Source: Mycobacterium bohemicum DSM 44277 | Lineage (GTDB): Bacteria > Actinomycetota > Actinomycetes > Mycobacteriales > Mycobacteriaceae | DNA: 64,000 nucleotides | Assembly (NCBI RefSeq): GCF_001053185.1 | Contig: NZ_CSTD01000004.1 | Span: forward strand, 278,219 to 342,218 | Reading direction: 5' to 3' | In this document: piece by piece, positions 44,337 to 52,769 of the stretch | How the letters are laid out: each line of letters begins with the position of its first letter | How positions within the stretch are numbered: position 1 is the stretch's first letter | Translations under genes and position numbers: made by a program | Notes under the pieces: model-generated | Told to the model about the DNA's origin: nothing | Database searches by the model: none | What the model saw: only the letters and a program-made list of their open reading frames with translations

Positions 44337-46644
44337 CGGCTGGCGCGGCCTCCTGCGGAGCCCCGGCATCGGCGGGGGCCGAACTTTCCGTCGAGTCGCC
44401 TGAGTCCGGGGCGTCGGCCGAGTCTTCTTCGGCCACCAGCACCAGCGAGATCTTGCCGCGCTTGTCGATGTCGGCGATCTCGACCCGCAGCTTGTCGCCG
44501 ACGTTCACGACGTCCTCGACCTTCGCGATCCGCTTGCCCCTGCCGAGCTTCGAGATGTGCACCAGCCCGTCGCGCCCGGGCAGCAACGACACGAACGCAC
44601 CGAAATCGGTTGTCTTGACCACTGTTCCGAGGAACCGCTCGCCGACCGTCGGCAGCTGCGGGTTGGCGATCGCGTTGATCTTGTCGATCGCGGCCTGCGC
44701 CGAGGGGCCGTCGGTGGCGCCGACGAACACGGTGCCGTCGTCCTCGATGGAGATCTGCGCGCCGGTCTCCTCGGTGATCGCGTTGATGACCTTGCCCTTG
44801 GGGCCGATGACCTCGCCGATCTTGTCGACCGGCACCTTGATGGTGGTCACCCGCGGCGCGTACGGGCTCATCTCGTCCGGCGCGTCGATGGCCTCGGCCA
44901 TGACCTCCAGGATGGTGAGCCGGGCGTCCTTGGCCTGGGCCAGGGCACCCGCCAGGACCTGCGACGGGATCCCGTCGAGCTTGGTGTCCAGCTGCAGCGC
45001 GGTGACGAAGTCCTTGGTGCCCGCGCACTTGAAGTCCATGTCGCCGAACGCGTCCTCGGCGCCCAGGATGTCGGTCAGGGTGACGAAGCGGCGCTCGGTG
45101 GCCCCGCCTTCGGTCTCGACGTCGTCGGACACCAGGCCCATCGCGATGCCGGCCACCGGCGCCTTGAGCGGCACGCCGGCGTTGAGCAGCGCCAGCGTGG
45201 ACGCGCAGACCGACCCCATCGAGGTCGAGCCGTTGGAGCCCAGCGCCTCGGACACCTGGCGGATGGCGTACGGGAACTCCTCGACGCTGGGCAGCACCGG
45301 GATCAGGGCGCGCTCGGCGAGCGCGCCGTGCCCGATCTCGCGCCGCTTCGGCGAGCCGACGCGGCCGGTCTCGCCGGTGGAGAACGGCGGGAAGTTGTAG
45401 TGGTGCATGTAGCGCTTGGACGTTTCGGGCCCCAGCGAGTCGATCTGCTGGGCCATCTTGACCATGTCCAGCGTGGTGACGCCCAGGATCTGGGTTTCGC
45501 CGCGCTCGAACAGCGCGCTGCCGTGCGCCCGCGGGACCACGGCGACCTCGGCGCTCAGCGCGCGGATGTCGGTGATGCCGCGGCCGTCGATGCGGAAGTG
45601 GTCGGTCAGGATGCGCTGGCGGACCAGCTTCTTGGTCAGCGAGCGGAACGCGGCGCTGACCTCCTTTTCGCGGCCCGCGTAGGTCTCGGCGAGCCGCTGG
45701 GCCACCTCGGCCTTCAGCTCGTCGGTGCGCGCGTCGCGCTCGGCCTTGCCGCCGATGGTCAGCGCCTTGGCCAGCTCGTCGGTGGCCACCGAGGCCACCG
45801 AGTAGTAGACGTCCTCGCCGTACTCGGGGAAGACCGGGTAGTCGGCGGTCGGCTTCGCGGCGGCGTCGGCCAGCTCCTGCTGGGCGGTGCACAGCGCCGC
45901 GATGAACGGCTTGGCCGCCTCGAGGCCCTCGGCCACCACGCTCTCGGTCGGCGCCTGCGCGCCGCCCTCGACCAGCTCGATGACGTTCTCCGTGGCCTCG
46001 GCCTCGACCATCATGATGGCCACGTCATTGTTTTCGGGGCTACCGCCCCGGTCGCCGACGATCCGGCCGGCGACCACCATGTCGAACACGGCCCGCTCGA
46101 GCTGCTCGACGGTGGGGAAGGCGACCCAGGTGCCGTCGATCAGCGCCACCCGCACACCGCCGACCGGGCCGGAGAACGGCAGGCCGGAGATCTGGGTGGA
46201 CGCGGAGGCGGCGTTGATGGCCAGCACGTCGTACAGGTCGTTGGGGTCCAGGCTCAGGATCGTCACCACGACCTGGATCTCGTTGCGCAGCCCGCTGACG
46301 AACGACGGCCGCAGGGGCCGGTCGATGAGCCGGCAGGTCAGGATCGCGTCGGTCGACGGGCGGCCCTCCCGGCGGAAGAACGAGCCCGGGATACGCCCGG
46401 CGGCATACATCCGCTCCTCGACGTCGATGGTCAGCGGGAAGAAGTCGAAGTGCTCCTTGGGGCTCTTGCTGGCGGTGGTCGCCGAGAGGAGCATGTTCTC
46501 GTCGTCGAGGTAGGCGACGACGGCGCCGGCGGCCTGCTGGGCCAGCCGGCCGGTTTCAAAACGGATGGTGCGGGTGCCGAAGCTCCCGTTGTCGATGGTG
46601 GCGGTCGCCTCGAACACGCCTTCTTCAATTTCTGATACAGACAT
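44317..46644 (-). CDS. gpsI: Polyribonucleotide nucleotidyltransferase (PNPase/GpsI)
   Basis: Phosphorolytic 3'-5' exoribonuclease and RNA-tailing enzyme. The 775-residue protein has two RNase PH domains (FFRREGRPSTDAILTCRLID in the first, RAHGSALFERGETQ and SMGSVCASTLALL in the second), a KH domain (IGEVIGPKGKVINAITEETG) and an S1 domain (FGAFVSLLPGRDGLVHISKL), then an acidic Ala/Ser tail. The ATG at 46644 begins MSVSEIEEG as in M. tuberculosis. A 280-nt leader separates it from a candidate promoter. Confidence 0.97.
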   Translation of the reverse strand: MSVSEIEEGVFEATATIDNGSFGTRTIRFETGRLAQQAAGAVVAYLDDENMLLSATTASKSPKEHFDFFPLTIDVEERMYAAGRIPGSFFRREGRPSTDAILTCRLIDRPLRPSFVSGLRNEIQVVVTILSLDPNDLYDVLAINAASASTQISGLPFSGPVGGVRVALIDGTWVAFPTVEQLERAVFDMVVAGRIVGDRGGSPENNDVAIMMVEAEATENVIELVEGGAQAPTESVVAEGLEAAKPFIAALCTAQQELADAAAKPTADYPVFPEYGEDVYYSVASVATDELAKALTIGGKAERDARTDELKAEVAQRLAETYAGREKEVSAAFRSLTKKLVRQRILTDHFRIDGRGITDIRALSAEVAVVPRAHGSALFERGETQILGVTTLDMVKMAQQIDSLGPETSKRYMHHYNFPPFSTGETGRVGSPKRREIGHGALAERALIPVLPSVEEFPYAIRQVSEALGSNGSTSMGSVCASTLALLNAGVPLKAPVAGIAMGLVSDDVETEGGATERRFVTLTDILGAEDAFGDMDFKCAGTKDFVTALQLDTKLDGIPSQVLAGALAQAKDARLTILEVMAEAIDAPDEMSPYAPRVTTIKVPVDKIGEVIGPKGKVINAITEETGAQISIEDDGTVFVGATDGPSAQAAIDKINAIANPQLPTVGERFLGTVVKTTDFGAFVSLLPGRDGLVHISKLGRGKRIAKVEDVVNVGDKLRVEIADIDKRGKISLVLVAEEDSADAPDSGDSTESSAPADAGAPQEAAPADAASSV

Positions 46645-46923
46645 CTGCGTCCGTACGGCCTCTCTGGTATTCGGCTTTTTCGCGACATCACGCGCAAGCA
46701 ACCCGAGAGCAACCCTGAAGAGCGAAGTCTGAATGCGGCTACGGCCATCGATCGAAGCGGCCGACCTGCCCCAGATCCGGAGAGCCCGGCTGCCACTACC
46801 GAGGACCGCCCGAGTCAGACTGGGCTGCCCCTGCGGACGTGCGTAGTGACGCGCTGGAACGGCACACGCGGATCTGCGCGGACCGCACCGTTTGCTCGGG
46901 CCGAAACGGCCCAGAACGGTCCC

Positions 46924-46929
46924 ACTCTA
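46924..46929 (-). promoter_or_regulatory. Candidate gpsI -10 box
   Basis: TAGAGT on the minus strand, directly after the rpsO hairpin and about 280 nt upstream of the gpsI start. It would give gpsI its own long-leader transcript in addition to read-through from rpsO. Confidence 0.4.
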
Positions 46930-46933
46930 CACA

Positions 46934-46950
46934 AGAAGGGGCGGCCTTCT
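46934..46950 (-). terminator. Hairpin downstream of rpsO
   Basis: AGAAGG and CCTTCT (46934-46939 and 46945-46950) form a perfect 6-bp stem with a 5-nt loop, 13 nt after the rpsO stop. There is no long T-run, so it may be an attenuator or RNase-processing site rather than a strong terminator. Confidence 0.45.
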
Positions 46951-46963
46951 CGCACGAGTGGGG

Positions 46964-47233
46964 TCAGCGGCGCAGGCCGAGGCGCTCGACGAGCGAGCGG
47001 TAGCGCTCGACGTCGACCTGGGAGACGTACTTGAGCAGCCGACGGCGGCGCCCCACGAGCAGCAGCAGCCCGCGCCGGGAGTGGTGGTCGTGCTTGTGCA
47101 CCTTGAGGTGCTCGGTCAGGTCGGCGATCCGCTTGGTGAGCAGGGCAACCTGCGCCTCCGGGGAACCGGTGTCGGTGTCATGCAGGCCGTAGGTGCCCAG
47201 GATTTCTTTTTTTTGCTCGGCTGTCAGAGCCAC
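46964..47233 (-). CDS. rpsO: 30S ribosomal protein S15
   Basis: The 89-residue S15 protein binds 16S rRNA early in 30S assembly. The sequence has the conserved GSPEAQVALLTKRIADLTEH and the RRGLLLLVGRRRRLLKYV rRNA-binding segment. The GTG start at 47233 has GGAGA 9 nt upstream. As in other bacteria it lies just upstream of the PNPase gene. Confidence 0.98.
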   Translation of the reverse strand: MALTAEQKKEILGTYGLHDTDTGSPEAQVALLTKRIADLTEHLKVHKHDHHSRRGLLLLVGRRRRLLKYVSQVDVERYRSLVERLGLRR

Positions 47234-47319
47234 GAAAATATCTCCATCGATCGGTCCGCGAGGATTGCGTATCAGGGCGCGGCCACCGCGAACCGCAGCA
47301 CGCGCCGATGTCGTCCGGC

Positions 47320-47325
47320 AGTTTA
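47320..47325 (-). promoter_or_regulatory. Candidate rpsO -10 box
   Basis: TAAACT on the minus strand with a TTGTGC -35-like hexamer 19 nt upstream. It predicts a leader of about 80 nt ending in the GGAGA ribosome-binding site. Confidence 0.45.
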
Positions 47326-47389
47326 GCAGCGGTGACGCCCCCGGGCACAAACGCGGCAGCCTGCCCGGACGCCCGCGTCTCGCCTCGGC

Positions 47390-47541
47390 CGTCACTCGCG
47401 TCACGCGGGCGGAAGGGATGTCCGAAGTGCCCGCCTCATAGCGACAATCGCCGCGGGGTGACCCGCAGGCCGAAACTTGTCGCTATGAGGCGGGCACATC
47501 GGGTGCCGCCCGGCGCAGAGGCTGGTGTGACGGCTGTGACT
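47390..47541. repeat. Nested palindromic element, copy 2
   Basis: Perfect 21-bp inner arms at 47427-47447 and 47477-47497 (GTGCCCGCCT outermost, AGCGACAA innermost) enclose a 29-nt loop. They are flanked by CGTCAC boxes at 47390-47395 and 47399-47404, mirrored by GTGACG at 47527-47532 and GTGACT at 47536-47541. The left outer-to-inner spacing (22 bp) equals that of copy 1 at 14492-14627; loop sequences differ. Confidence 0.88.
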
Positions 47542-47558
47542 CGCGGTGTCGGAGCTTG

Positions 47559-48533
47559 TCAGCCGGCCGCCAGCAGCGCGCGGGCCCGCTCGGTGTCGTT
47601 GCCCATCGCGGTGACCAGGTCGTCGATCGAGTCGAACTTGACCTGACCGCGGATGCGCCCGACGAAGTCCAGCGCCACGTGCTGGCCGTACAGGTCGGCC
47701 GTGGTGTCCAGGACGAAGGCCTCCACGGTGCGGGTGCGCCCGGAGAACGTCGGGTTGGTCCCGACGGACACCGCGGCCTGATAGCGCTCCCCCGGGATGA
47801 CGGATCCGGTCACCGGGCCATGGCCGAGCACGGTGAACCACGCCGCGTAGACGCCGTCGGCGGGGATCGCCGAGTACATCGGCGGCGCCACGTTCGCGGT
47901 GGGAAAGCCCAGCTCGGCGCCCCGCCCGTAGCCGCGGACCACCACGCCCTCCACGCGGTGCGGCCGCCCGAGCGCGTCGGCGGCCGCCAGCACGTCCCCG
48001 GCGTCCACGCAGGACCGGATGTAGGTGGACGAGAACGTCACGGTCTCGTTGCTGTGGTGCTCGGACAACAGCGACATCGACTCCACCGCGAAGCCGAACC
48101 GCTCGCCGGCCCGGCGCAGGGTGTCGACGTTGCCGGCCGCCTTCTTGCCGAAGGTGAAGTTCTCGCCGACCACCACCTCCACCACGTGCAGGTGTTCCAC
48201 CAGCAGTTCGTGGATGTAGCGCTCGGGGGTGAGCTTCATGAAATCGGTGGTGAACGGCATCACCAGGAAGACGTCGATGCCCATGTCCTCGACGAGCTCG
48301 GCGCGGCGGGTCAGCGTCGTCAGCTGCGCCGGATGGCTGCCCGGGTAGACCACTTCCATCGGGTGCGGGTCGAACGTCATCAGGACGCTCGGCACGTTGC
48401 GGGCGCGCGCGGCTTTCACGGCGTGCGCGATCAGCTCGGCGTGGCCGCGGTGCACACCGTCGAACACGCCGATGGTGAGCACGCACCGGCCCCAGTCCGT
48501 GGGGATCTCGTCTTGGCCGCGCCACCGCTGCAC
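47559..48533 (-). CDS. ribF: Bifunctional riboflavin kinase/FAD synthetase
   Basis: Makes FMN and FAD. The 324-residue enzyme has an N-terminal adenylyltransferase domain (GVFDGVHRGH, a nucleotidyltransferase H-x-G-H) and a C-terminal riboflavin kinase domain (GRGAELGFPTANV and SVGTNPTF). The GTG at 48533 follows TAGGCT by 7 nt (leaderless). It is divergent from sirR with 82 bp between. Confidence 0.96.
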   Translation of the reverse strand: MQRWRGQDEIPTDWGRCVLTIGVFDGVHRGHAELIAHAVKAARARNVPSVLMTFDPHPMEVVYPGSHPAQLTTLTRRAELVEDMGIDVFLVMPFTTDFMKLTPERYIHELLVEHLHVVEVVVGENFTFGKKAAGNVDTLRRAGERFGFAVESMSLLSEHHSNETVTFSSTYIRSCVDAGDVLAAADALGRPHRVEGVVVRGYGRGAELGFPTANVAPPMYSAIPADGVYAAWFTVLGHGPVTGSVIPGERYQAAVSVGTNPTFSGRTRTVEAFVLDTTADLYGQHVALDFVGRIRGQVKFDSIDDLVTAMGNDTERARALLAAG

Positions 48534-48591
48534 GAGGGAAAGCCTACGACCCCGGGCCGCCCGATGGCGCGCGCGATGCGCCGGATGAGGC

Positions 48592-48607
48592 TTGGGTTGC
48601 CTAAACT
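48592..48607 (+). promoter_or_regulatory. sirR leaderless promoter with overlapping palindrome
   Basis: TTGGG-TTG-CCTAA (48592-48604) is a near-perfect inverted repeat of the DtxR/MntR operator type. It overlaps a TAAACT -10 box (48602-48607) that ends 8 nt before the sirR GTG at 48616. This is the layout expected for metal-dependent autorepression. Confidence 0.55.
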
Positions 48608-48615
48608 TTCTGGTT

Positions 48616-49320
48616 GTGAGGGCTGACGACGAGCCCGGCGGACTCACCGCTGTCGGCCAGGACTACCTGAAGGTCATCTGGAATGCCCAGGAGTGGTCCC
48701 CGCAAGGGGCACCGCAGCGGGTCAGCACCAAGATGCTGGCCGAGAAGATCGGGGTGTCCGCCAGCACCGCCTCGGAGTCGATCCGCAAACTGGCCGAGCA
48801 GGGGCTCGTCGACCACGAGAAATACGGCGCCGTCACCCTGACGCCGGCCGGCCGGCGGGCGGCGCTGGAGATGGTGCGCCGCCACCGGCTGCTGGAGACC
48901 TTCCTGGTCAACGAGCTCGGCTACGCCTGGGACGAGGTGCACGACGAGGCGGAGGTGCTCGAACACGCCGTATCCGACCGGCTGGTGGCCCGCATCGACG
49001 CCAAGCTGGGATTTCCCCGGCGCGACCCGCACGGTGACCCCATCCCGGCCTCCGACGGGCAGGTGCCCACGCCGCAGGCCCGCCAGCTGTGGGCGTGCGC
49101 CGACGGCGAGACCGCGACGGTCGCCCGCATCTCCGACGCCGACCCGCAGATGCTGCGCTATCTCGCCGGGGTCGGCATCAACCTCGACTCCAGGCTGCGG
49201 GTGCTCACACGCCGCGAATTCGCGGGGATGATGTCGGTGGCGATCGAGTCGGCCAAGGGCGCGGATACGAGGGTCGATCTGGGCAGCCCGGCAGCGCTGG
49301 CGATCTGGGTGGTCGCCTAG
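48616..49320 (+). CDS. sirR: DtxR-family metal-dependent repressor SirR/MntR (Rv2788)
   Basis: A 234-residue metalloregulator: N-terminal winged helix (TKMLAEKIGVSASTASESIR), metal-binding/dimer domain (HRLLETFLVNELGYAWDEVHDEAEVLEHAVSD is the characteristic region, with Glu and His ligands) and a C-terminal SH3-like FeoA domain. In M. tuberculosis Rv2788 responds to manganese. The GTG at 48616 is supported by homology and the leaderless promoter. Compared with M. tuberculosis there is a small insertion after QEWS. Confidence 0.93.
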   Translation: MRADDEPGGLTAVGQDYLKVIWNAQEWSPQGAPQRVSTKMLAEKIGVSASTASESIRKLAEQGLVDHEKYGAVTLTPAGRRAALEMVRRHRLLETFLVNELGYAWDEVHDEAEVLEHAVSDRLVARIDAKLGFPRRDPHGDPIPASDGQVPTPQARQLWACADGETATVARISDADPQMLRYLAGVGINLDSRLRVLTRREFAGMMSVAIESAKGADTRVDLGSPAALAIWVVA

Positions 49321-49327
49321 CCCAGCA

Positions 49328-49370
49328 CGGCGATCGCAAGCGCGGCGAAGCCGGGCGCGGCGGGTCGCCG
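49328..49370. repeat. Dispersed copy of the 57-bp repeat core
   Basis: A 43-bp sequence beginning CGGCGATCGCAAGCG and ending GGGTCGCCG, identical to the core of both units at 18798-18911. It fills the gap between the convergent stop codons of sirR and fadE21 and touches the fadE21 stop. Its outer CGGCGA/TCGCCG and inner CGGC/GCCG pairs make a two-level hairpin, so it could serve as a terminator. Confidence 0.85.
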
Positions 49371-50630
49371 TTAACCCAACAGGCCCCTGGCGATGTGGGT
49401 GACCTGCACCTCGTTGCTGCCGGCGTAGATCATCAACGACTTGGCGTCGCGCGCCAGCTGCTCGACGCGGTACTCGGCCATGTAGCCGTTGCCGCCGAAC
49501 AGCTGGACCGCCTCCATCGCGACCTCGGTCGCCGCCTCGGAAGAATAGAGCTTGATCGCCGACGCCTCGGCCAGCGTCAGCGGCTTCCCCGCGCGCTGCC
49601 GCTCGATCGTCTGAAAGACCATGTTCTGCACGTTCATTCGGGCGATCTCCATCTGGGCGAGCTTGAGCTGGATCAGCTGGAACTGCCCGATGTTCTTGCC
49701 CCACAGGGTTCGCGTCTTGGCGTAATCCACGCACAGCCGGTGGCATTCGTTGATGATGCCCAGCGCCATCATCGCGATGCCGATCCGCTCGGCGGCGAAG
49801 TTGTCGCGGGCGCTGTCGCGGCCGTCGCCGCCGCGCTCCTCGTTCTCGCCGAGCAGCCGGTCGGGGGTCAGGCGCACGTCGTCGAAGAACAACTCGCCCG
49901 TCGGCGAGGACATCATGCCCATCTTCTTGAACGGCTTGCCCTGCGTGAGGCCCGGCATCCCCGAGTCGAGCACGAAGATCAGCACCGGCCGGTGGCGGCG
50001 GTCCACCGTCGGATCGCCGTCGTCGAGCTTGGCGTAGACCACCAGCACGTCGGCGCAGGGCCCGTTGGTGATGAACGTCTTCTGGCCGTTGAGGATGTAG
50101 GCCCCGTCCGCGTCGCCGGAGCGCCGCACCGTGGTCTTCATGCCGCCAAAGGCGTCCGAGCCGGAGTCGGGCTCCGTGATCGCCCACGCCGCGATCTTTT
50201 TCAGCGTCATCAGGTCGGGCAGCCAGCGCTCCTTCTGGGCGAGCGTGCCACGGCTCATGATCGTCGCCGCGCCCAGGCCAAGGCTGACCGACGCGGTGCT
50301 GAGCAGCCCGATGCTGACCCGGGCGATCTCCGAGACCAGCACCGCGACCATCGACGCCTGTTCGCCGGTGCCGAAACCGCCCGCGCCGCCGTCGTTTTCC
50401 TGATCGGCACCGGCACCGGCACCGGAGCCTCCGCGCTCGCGGTCCAGCATCTTCTTGACCGCCTCGGCGGCCATGACGTCCAAACCGAACTGGCTGAACA
50501 GTTTTCGCGCGATCGGATACGGCGACAAGGCGCCGGTTTCCAGCTCGTCGAGGTGCGGGCGGATCTCGGTGTCGACGAACTGCCGCACGGCGTCGCGGAC
50601 CATCAGGTCCGTGTCAGACCACTCGATCAC
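49371..50630 (-). CDS. fadE21: Acyl-CoA dehydrogenase FadE21
   Basis: FAD-dependent acyl-CoA dehydrogenase of 419 residues, full length: AAWAITEPDSGSDAFGG and FITNGPCADVLVVYAK bind FAD, and the C-terminal RDAKSLMIYAGSNEVQ carries the region usually holding the catalytic base. It contains a low-complexity insert near residues 75-100 (GGSGAGAGADQEN). The GTG at 50630 fits the M. tuberculosis Rv2789c start. It follows ltp1 by 4 bp. Confidence 0.93.
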   Translation of the reverse strand: MIEWSDTDLMVRDAVRQFVDTEIRPHLDELETGALSPYPIARKLFSQFGLDVMAAEAVKKMLDRERGGSGAGAGADQENDGGAGGFGTGEQASMVAVLVSEIARVSIGLLSTASVSLGLGAATIMSRGTLAQKERWLPDLMTLKKIAAWAITEPDSGSDAFGGMKTTVRRSGDADGAYILNGQKTFITNGPCADVLVVYAKLDDGDPTVDRRHRPVLIFVLDSGMPGLTQGKPFKKMGMMSSPTGELFFDDVRLTPDRLLGENEERGGDGRDSARDNFAAERIGIAMMALGIINECHRLCVDYAKTRTLWGKNIGQFQLIQLKLAQMEIARMNVQNMVFQTIERQRAGKPLTLAEASAIKLYSSEAATEVAMEAVQLFGGNGYMAEYRVEQLARDAKSLMIYAGSNEVQVTHIARGLLG

Positions 50631-50634
50631 GGGC

Positions 50635-51825
50635 TCAGCGTTCGGCGCGCTGGTAGGCGGTGACGACGGCGGCCCCACCCAGCCCGATGTTGTGTTGCAG
50701 CGCCGCGGTGACGCCCTCGACCTGACGCTTGTCGGCGGTGCCGCGCAGTTGCCAGGTCAGCTCGGCGCACTGCGCCAGCCCGGTCGCGCCCAGCGGGTGC
50801 CCCTTGGAGATCAGGCCGCCCGACGGGTTGACCACCCAGCGCCCGCCGTAGGTGGTGTCGCCGTTGTCGATCAGCTTGGGCGCCTCGCCGGGTCCGCACA
50901 GGCCGAGCGCCTCGTAGAGCAGCAGCTCGTTGGCCGAGAAGCAGTCGTGCAGCTCGATGACCTGGAAATCGTCGGGGCCCAATCCACTCTGATCGTAAAC
51001 ACGTTGCGCGGCTTGAACATTCATGTCGTGACCGATGAGGTTTTTGGCGCTGCCGTCGAACGTCGACGCGAAGTCGGTGGTCATGGCCTGGCCGACGATC
51101 TCCACCGCTTGCTCGGCCAGCCCGTGGCGGTCGACGAAGCGCTCGGAGGCCACGACCGCGGCGCCCGAACCGTCGGAGGTCGGCGAGCACTGCAGCTTGG
51201 TCAGCGGGTCGGAGATCATCCGCGCGGCCAGGATGTCCTCGAGGGTGTAGGACTCCTGGAACTGCGCGTACGGGTTGTTCACGGAGTGCTTGTGGTTCTT
51301 GTAGCCGATCTTGGCGAAGTGCTCGGCCGTGGTGCCGTACTGCTTCATGTGCTCGCGGCCGGCGGCGCCGAACATCCAGGGGGCCACGGGCATTGCGAAC
51401 TCGTCGATCTCGGCCATCGCCTTGACGTGGCGTCCCATCGGCGATTCGCGGTCGGACGCGCCGCCGCCCAGCGCGCCGGGCTGCATCTTCTCGAAGCCCA
51501 GCGCCAGCGCGCAGTCGGCTAGGCCGCCGCGGATCGCCTGGGCCGCCAGGAACAGCGCCGTCGAGCCGGTCGAGCAGTTGTTGTTGACGTTGACGATCGG
51601 GATGCCGGTCATGCCCAGCTCATAGAGCGCCCGCTGCCCCGACGTCGAGTCGCCGGCCACGTAGCCGACATAGCCCTGCTCGACCTCGCGGTAGTCCACG
51701 CCGGCGTCCGCCAGCGCCTTGGTCCCCGACTCCCGCGCCATGTCCGGGTAGTCCCAGCCCTCGCGGCGGCCCGGCTTCTCGAACTTCGTCATGCCGACGC
51801 CGACGACATAAACCTTGTTGGACAT
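50635..51825 (-). CDS. ltp1: Thiolase-like lipid-transfer protein Ltp1
   Basis: SCPx-type thiolase family member, 396 residues. Nucleophile region NNNCSTGSTALFLAA, the HDCFSANELLLYEALGL motif that replaces the classical thiolase site, and GGLISKGHPLGATG near the C-terminus. Related Ltp proteins act as retro-aldolases or thiolases on steroid or branched CoA esters. Pairing with fadE21 suggests one beta-oxidation-like step series. The ATG at 51825 matches Rv2790c. Confidence 0.93.
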   Translation of the reverse strand: MSNKVYVVGVGMTKFEKPGRREGWDYPDMARESGTKALADAGVDYREVEQGYVGYVAGDSTSGQRALYELGMTGIPIVNVNNNCSTGSTALFLAAQAIRGGLADCALALGFEKMQPGALGGGASDRESPMGRHVKAMAEIDEFAMPVAPWMFGAAGREHMKQYGTTAEHFAKIGYKNHKHSVNNPYAQFQESYTLEDILAARMISDPLTKLQCSPTSDGSGAAVVASERFVDRHGLAEQAVEIVGQAMTTDFASTFDGSAKNLIGHDMNVQAAQRVYDQSGLGPDDFQVIELHDCFSANELLLYEALGLCGPGEAPKLIDNGDTTYGGRWVVNPSGGLISKGHPLGATGLAQCAELTWQLRGTADKRQVEGVTAALQHNIGLGGAAVVTAYQRAER

Positions 51826-51866
51826 AACGCGCACCTCTCCGACGGGCTCCACTGATGCGGCTCAGA

Positions 51867-52769
51867 CTATTCCCCCAGCGTCGCCGGGCGAATGACAACC
51901 ACCGACTTGGTCCGCGCGCCCTCGTCGCGCAGCAGCGCGATCACCCTGCCGTCGGCGTCGGCGGCGGCATAGACGCCCTCGATCCCCGCCGCCGGCAGCG
52001 GGCGTCCGTGGCCGGTCGCCTCGGCCTCCTCGGCGGTGAGCTCGCGGCGCGCGAACATCAGCAGGCACGCCTCGTCCAGGGTCCAGGTCAGCCGCGGCCG
52101 CTCGGCGAGCTCGTCGAGCGGGACCGCGTCGGCCAGCGCGAAGCGCCCTACGCGGGTGCGCCGCAGCGCGGTCAGGTGCCCGCCCACGCCGAGCGCGGCA
52201 CCCAGGTCACGGGCGAGCGCGCGGATGTAGGTCCCCGACGAACAGTCGACGTCGACGTCGAAGTCGACGAGCCGGTCGTGGGCTCGCACCGCAAGCAGCT
52301 CGAACCGGTCGATGCGGACCGGGCGCGGTTGCAGGTCGACGGTGTGACCCTCGCGGACCAACCGGTAGGCGCGGCGCCCGTCGACCTTGATCGCGCTGAC
52401 CGCCGACGGCACCTGCTCGATGTCGCCGCGCAGCGCGGCCATCGCCGCCGCGATGTCTCCGGCCGTCACCTGCTCGGCCGAGACGGATTGCAGCAGTTCG
52501 CCTTCGGCGTCCTCGGTGGTGGTGGTCTGACCCAGCCGGATGGTCGCGGCGTACGACTTCGAGGCCCCGGAAAGCAAGCCGAGGATCTTGGTGGCCCGGC
52601 CGACGCCGACCACCAGCACGCCGGTCGCCATCGGGTCGAGCGTTCCCGCGTGGCCCACCCGACGGGTGGAGAACAGGCGCCGGCACCGCGCGACGACGTC
52701 GTGACTGGTCATGCCGGCGGGCTTGTCGACGACGACTATCCCGGCGCCGGTTCCCGTCCCGTCGCTCAT
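51867..52769 (-). CDS. truB: tRNA pseudouridine-55 synthase TruB
   Basis: Isomerises U55 in the tRNA T-loop. The 300-residue sequence has catalytic D45 in GHAGTLDPMATG, the KSYAATIRLG strand, the SGTYIRALARDLG motif and a C-terminal PUA-like domain. The ATG at 52769 overlaps the pptT stop by 4 bp, giving the coupled order pptH-pptT-truB. Confidence 0.96.
   Translation of the reverse strand: MSDGTGTGAGIVVVDKPAGMTSHDVVARCRRLFSTRRVGHAGTLDPMATGVLVVGVGRATKILGLLSGASKSYAATIRLGQTTTTEDAEGELLQSVSAEQVTAGDIAAAMAALRGDIEQVPSAVSAIKVDGRRAYRLVREGHTVDLQPRPVRIDRFELLAVRAHDRLVDFDVDVDCSSGTYIRALARDLGAALGVGGHLTALRRTRVGRFALADAVPLDELAERPRLTWTLDEACLLMFARRELTAEEAEATGHGRPLPAAGIEGVYAAADADGRVIALLRDEGARTKSVVVIRPATLGE

Larger units (their letters stand above)
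46645..46963. other. rpsO-gpsI intergenic region (319 bp)
   Basis: No gene is visible. On the minus strand it carries, in order, the hairpin after rpsO, a TAGAGT -10-like box and a long GC-rich leader to gpsI. A long structured 5' leader fits the known autoregulation of PNPase messages by RNase processing, which I have not demonstrated here. Confidence 0.6.
47234..47558. other. ribF-rpsO intergenic region (325 bp)
   Basis: It holds no gene. The half nearer rpsO contains a TAAACT -10-like box (minus strand, 47325 to 47320) about 86 nt upstream of the rpsO start, with TTGTGC 19 nt further up. The other half is occupied by the second copy of the nested palindromic element. Confidence 0.6.

Noticed and set aside
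44557..46635. 692-codon plus-strand frame across gpsI
   Set aside because: Antisense of PNPase with no recognisable domain.
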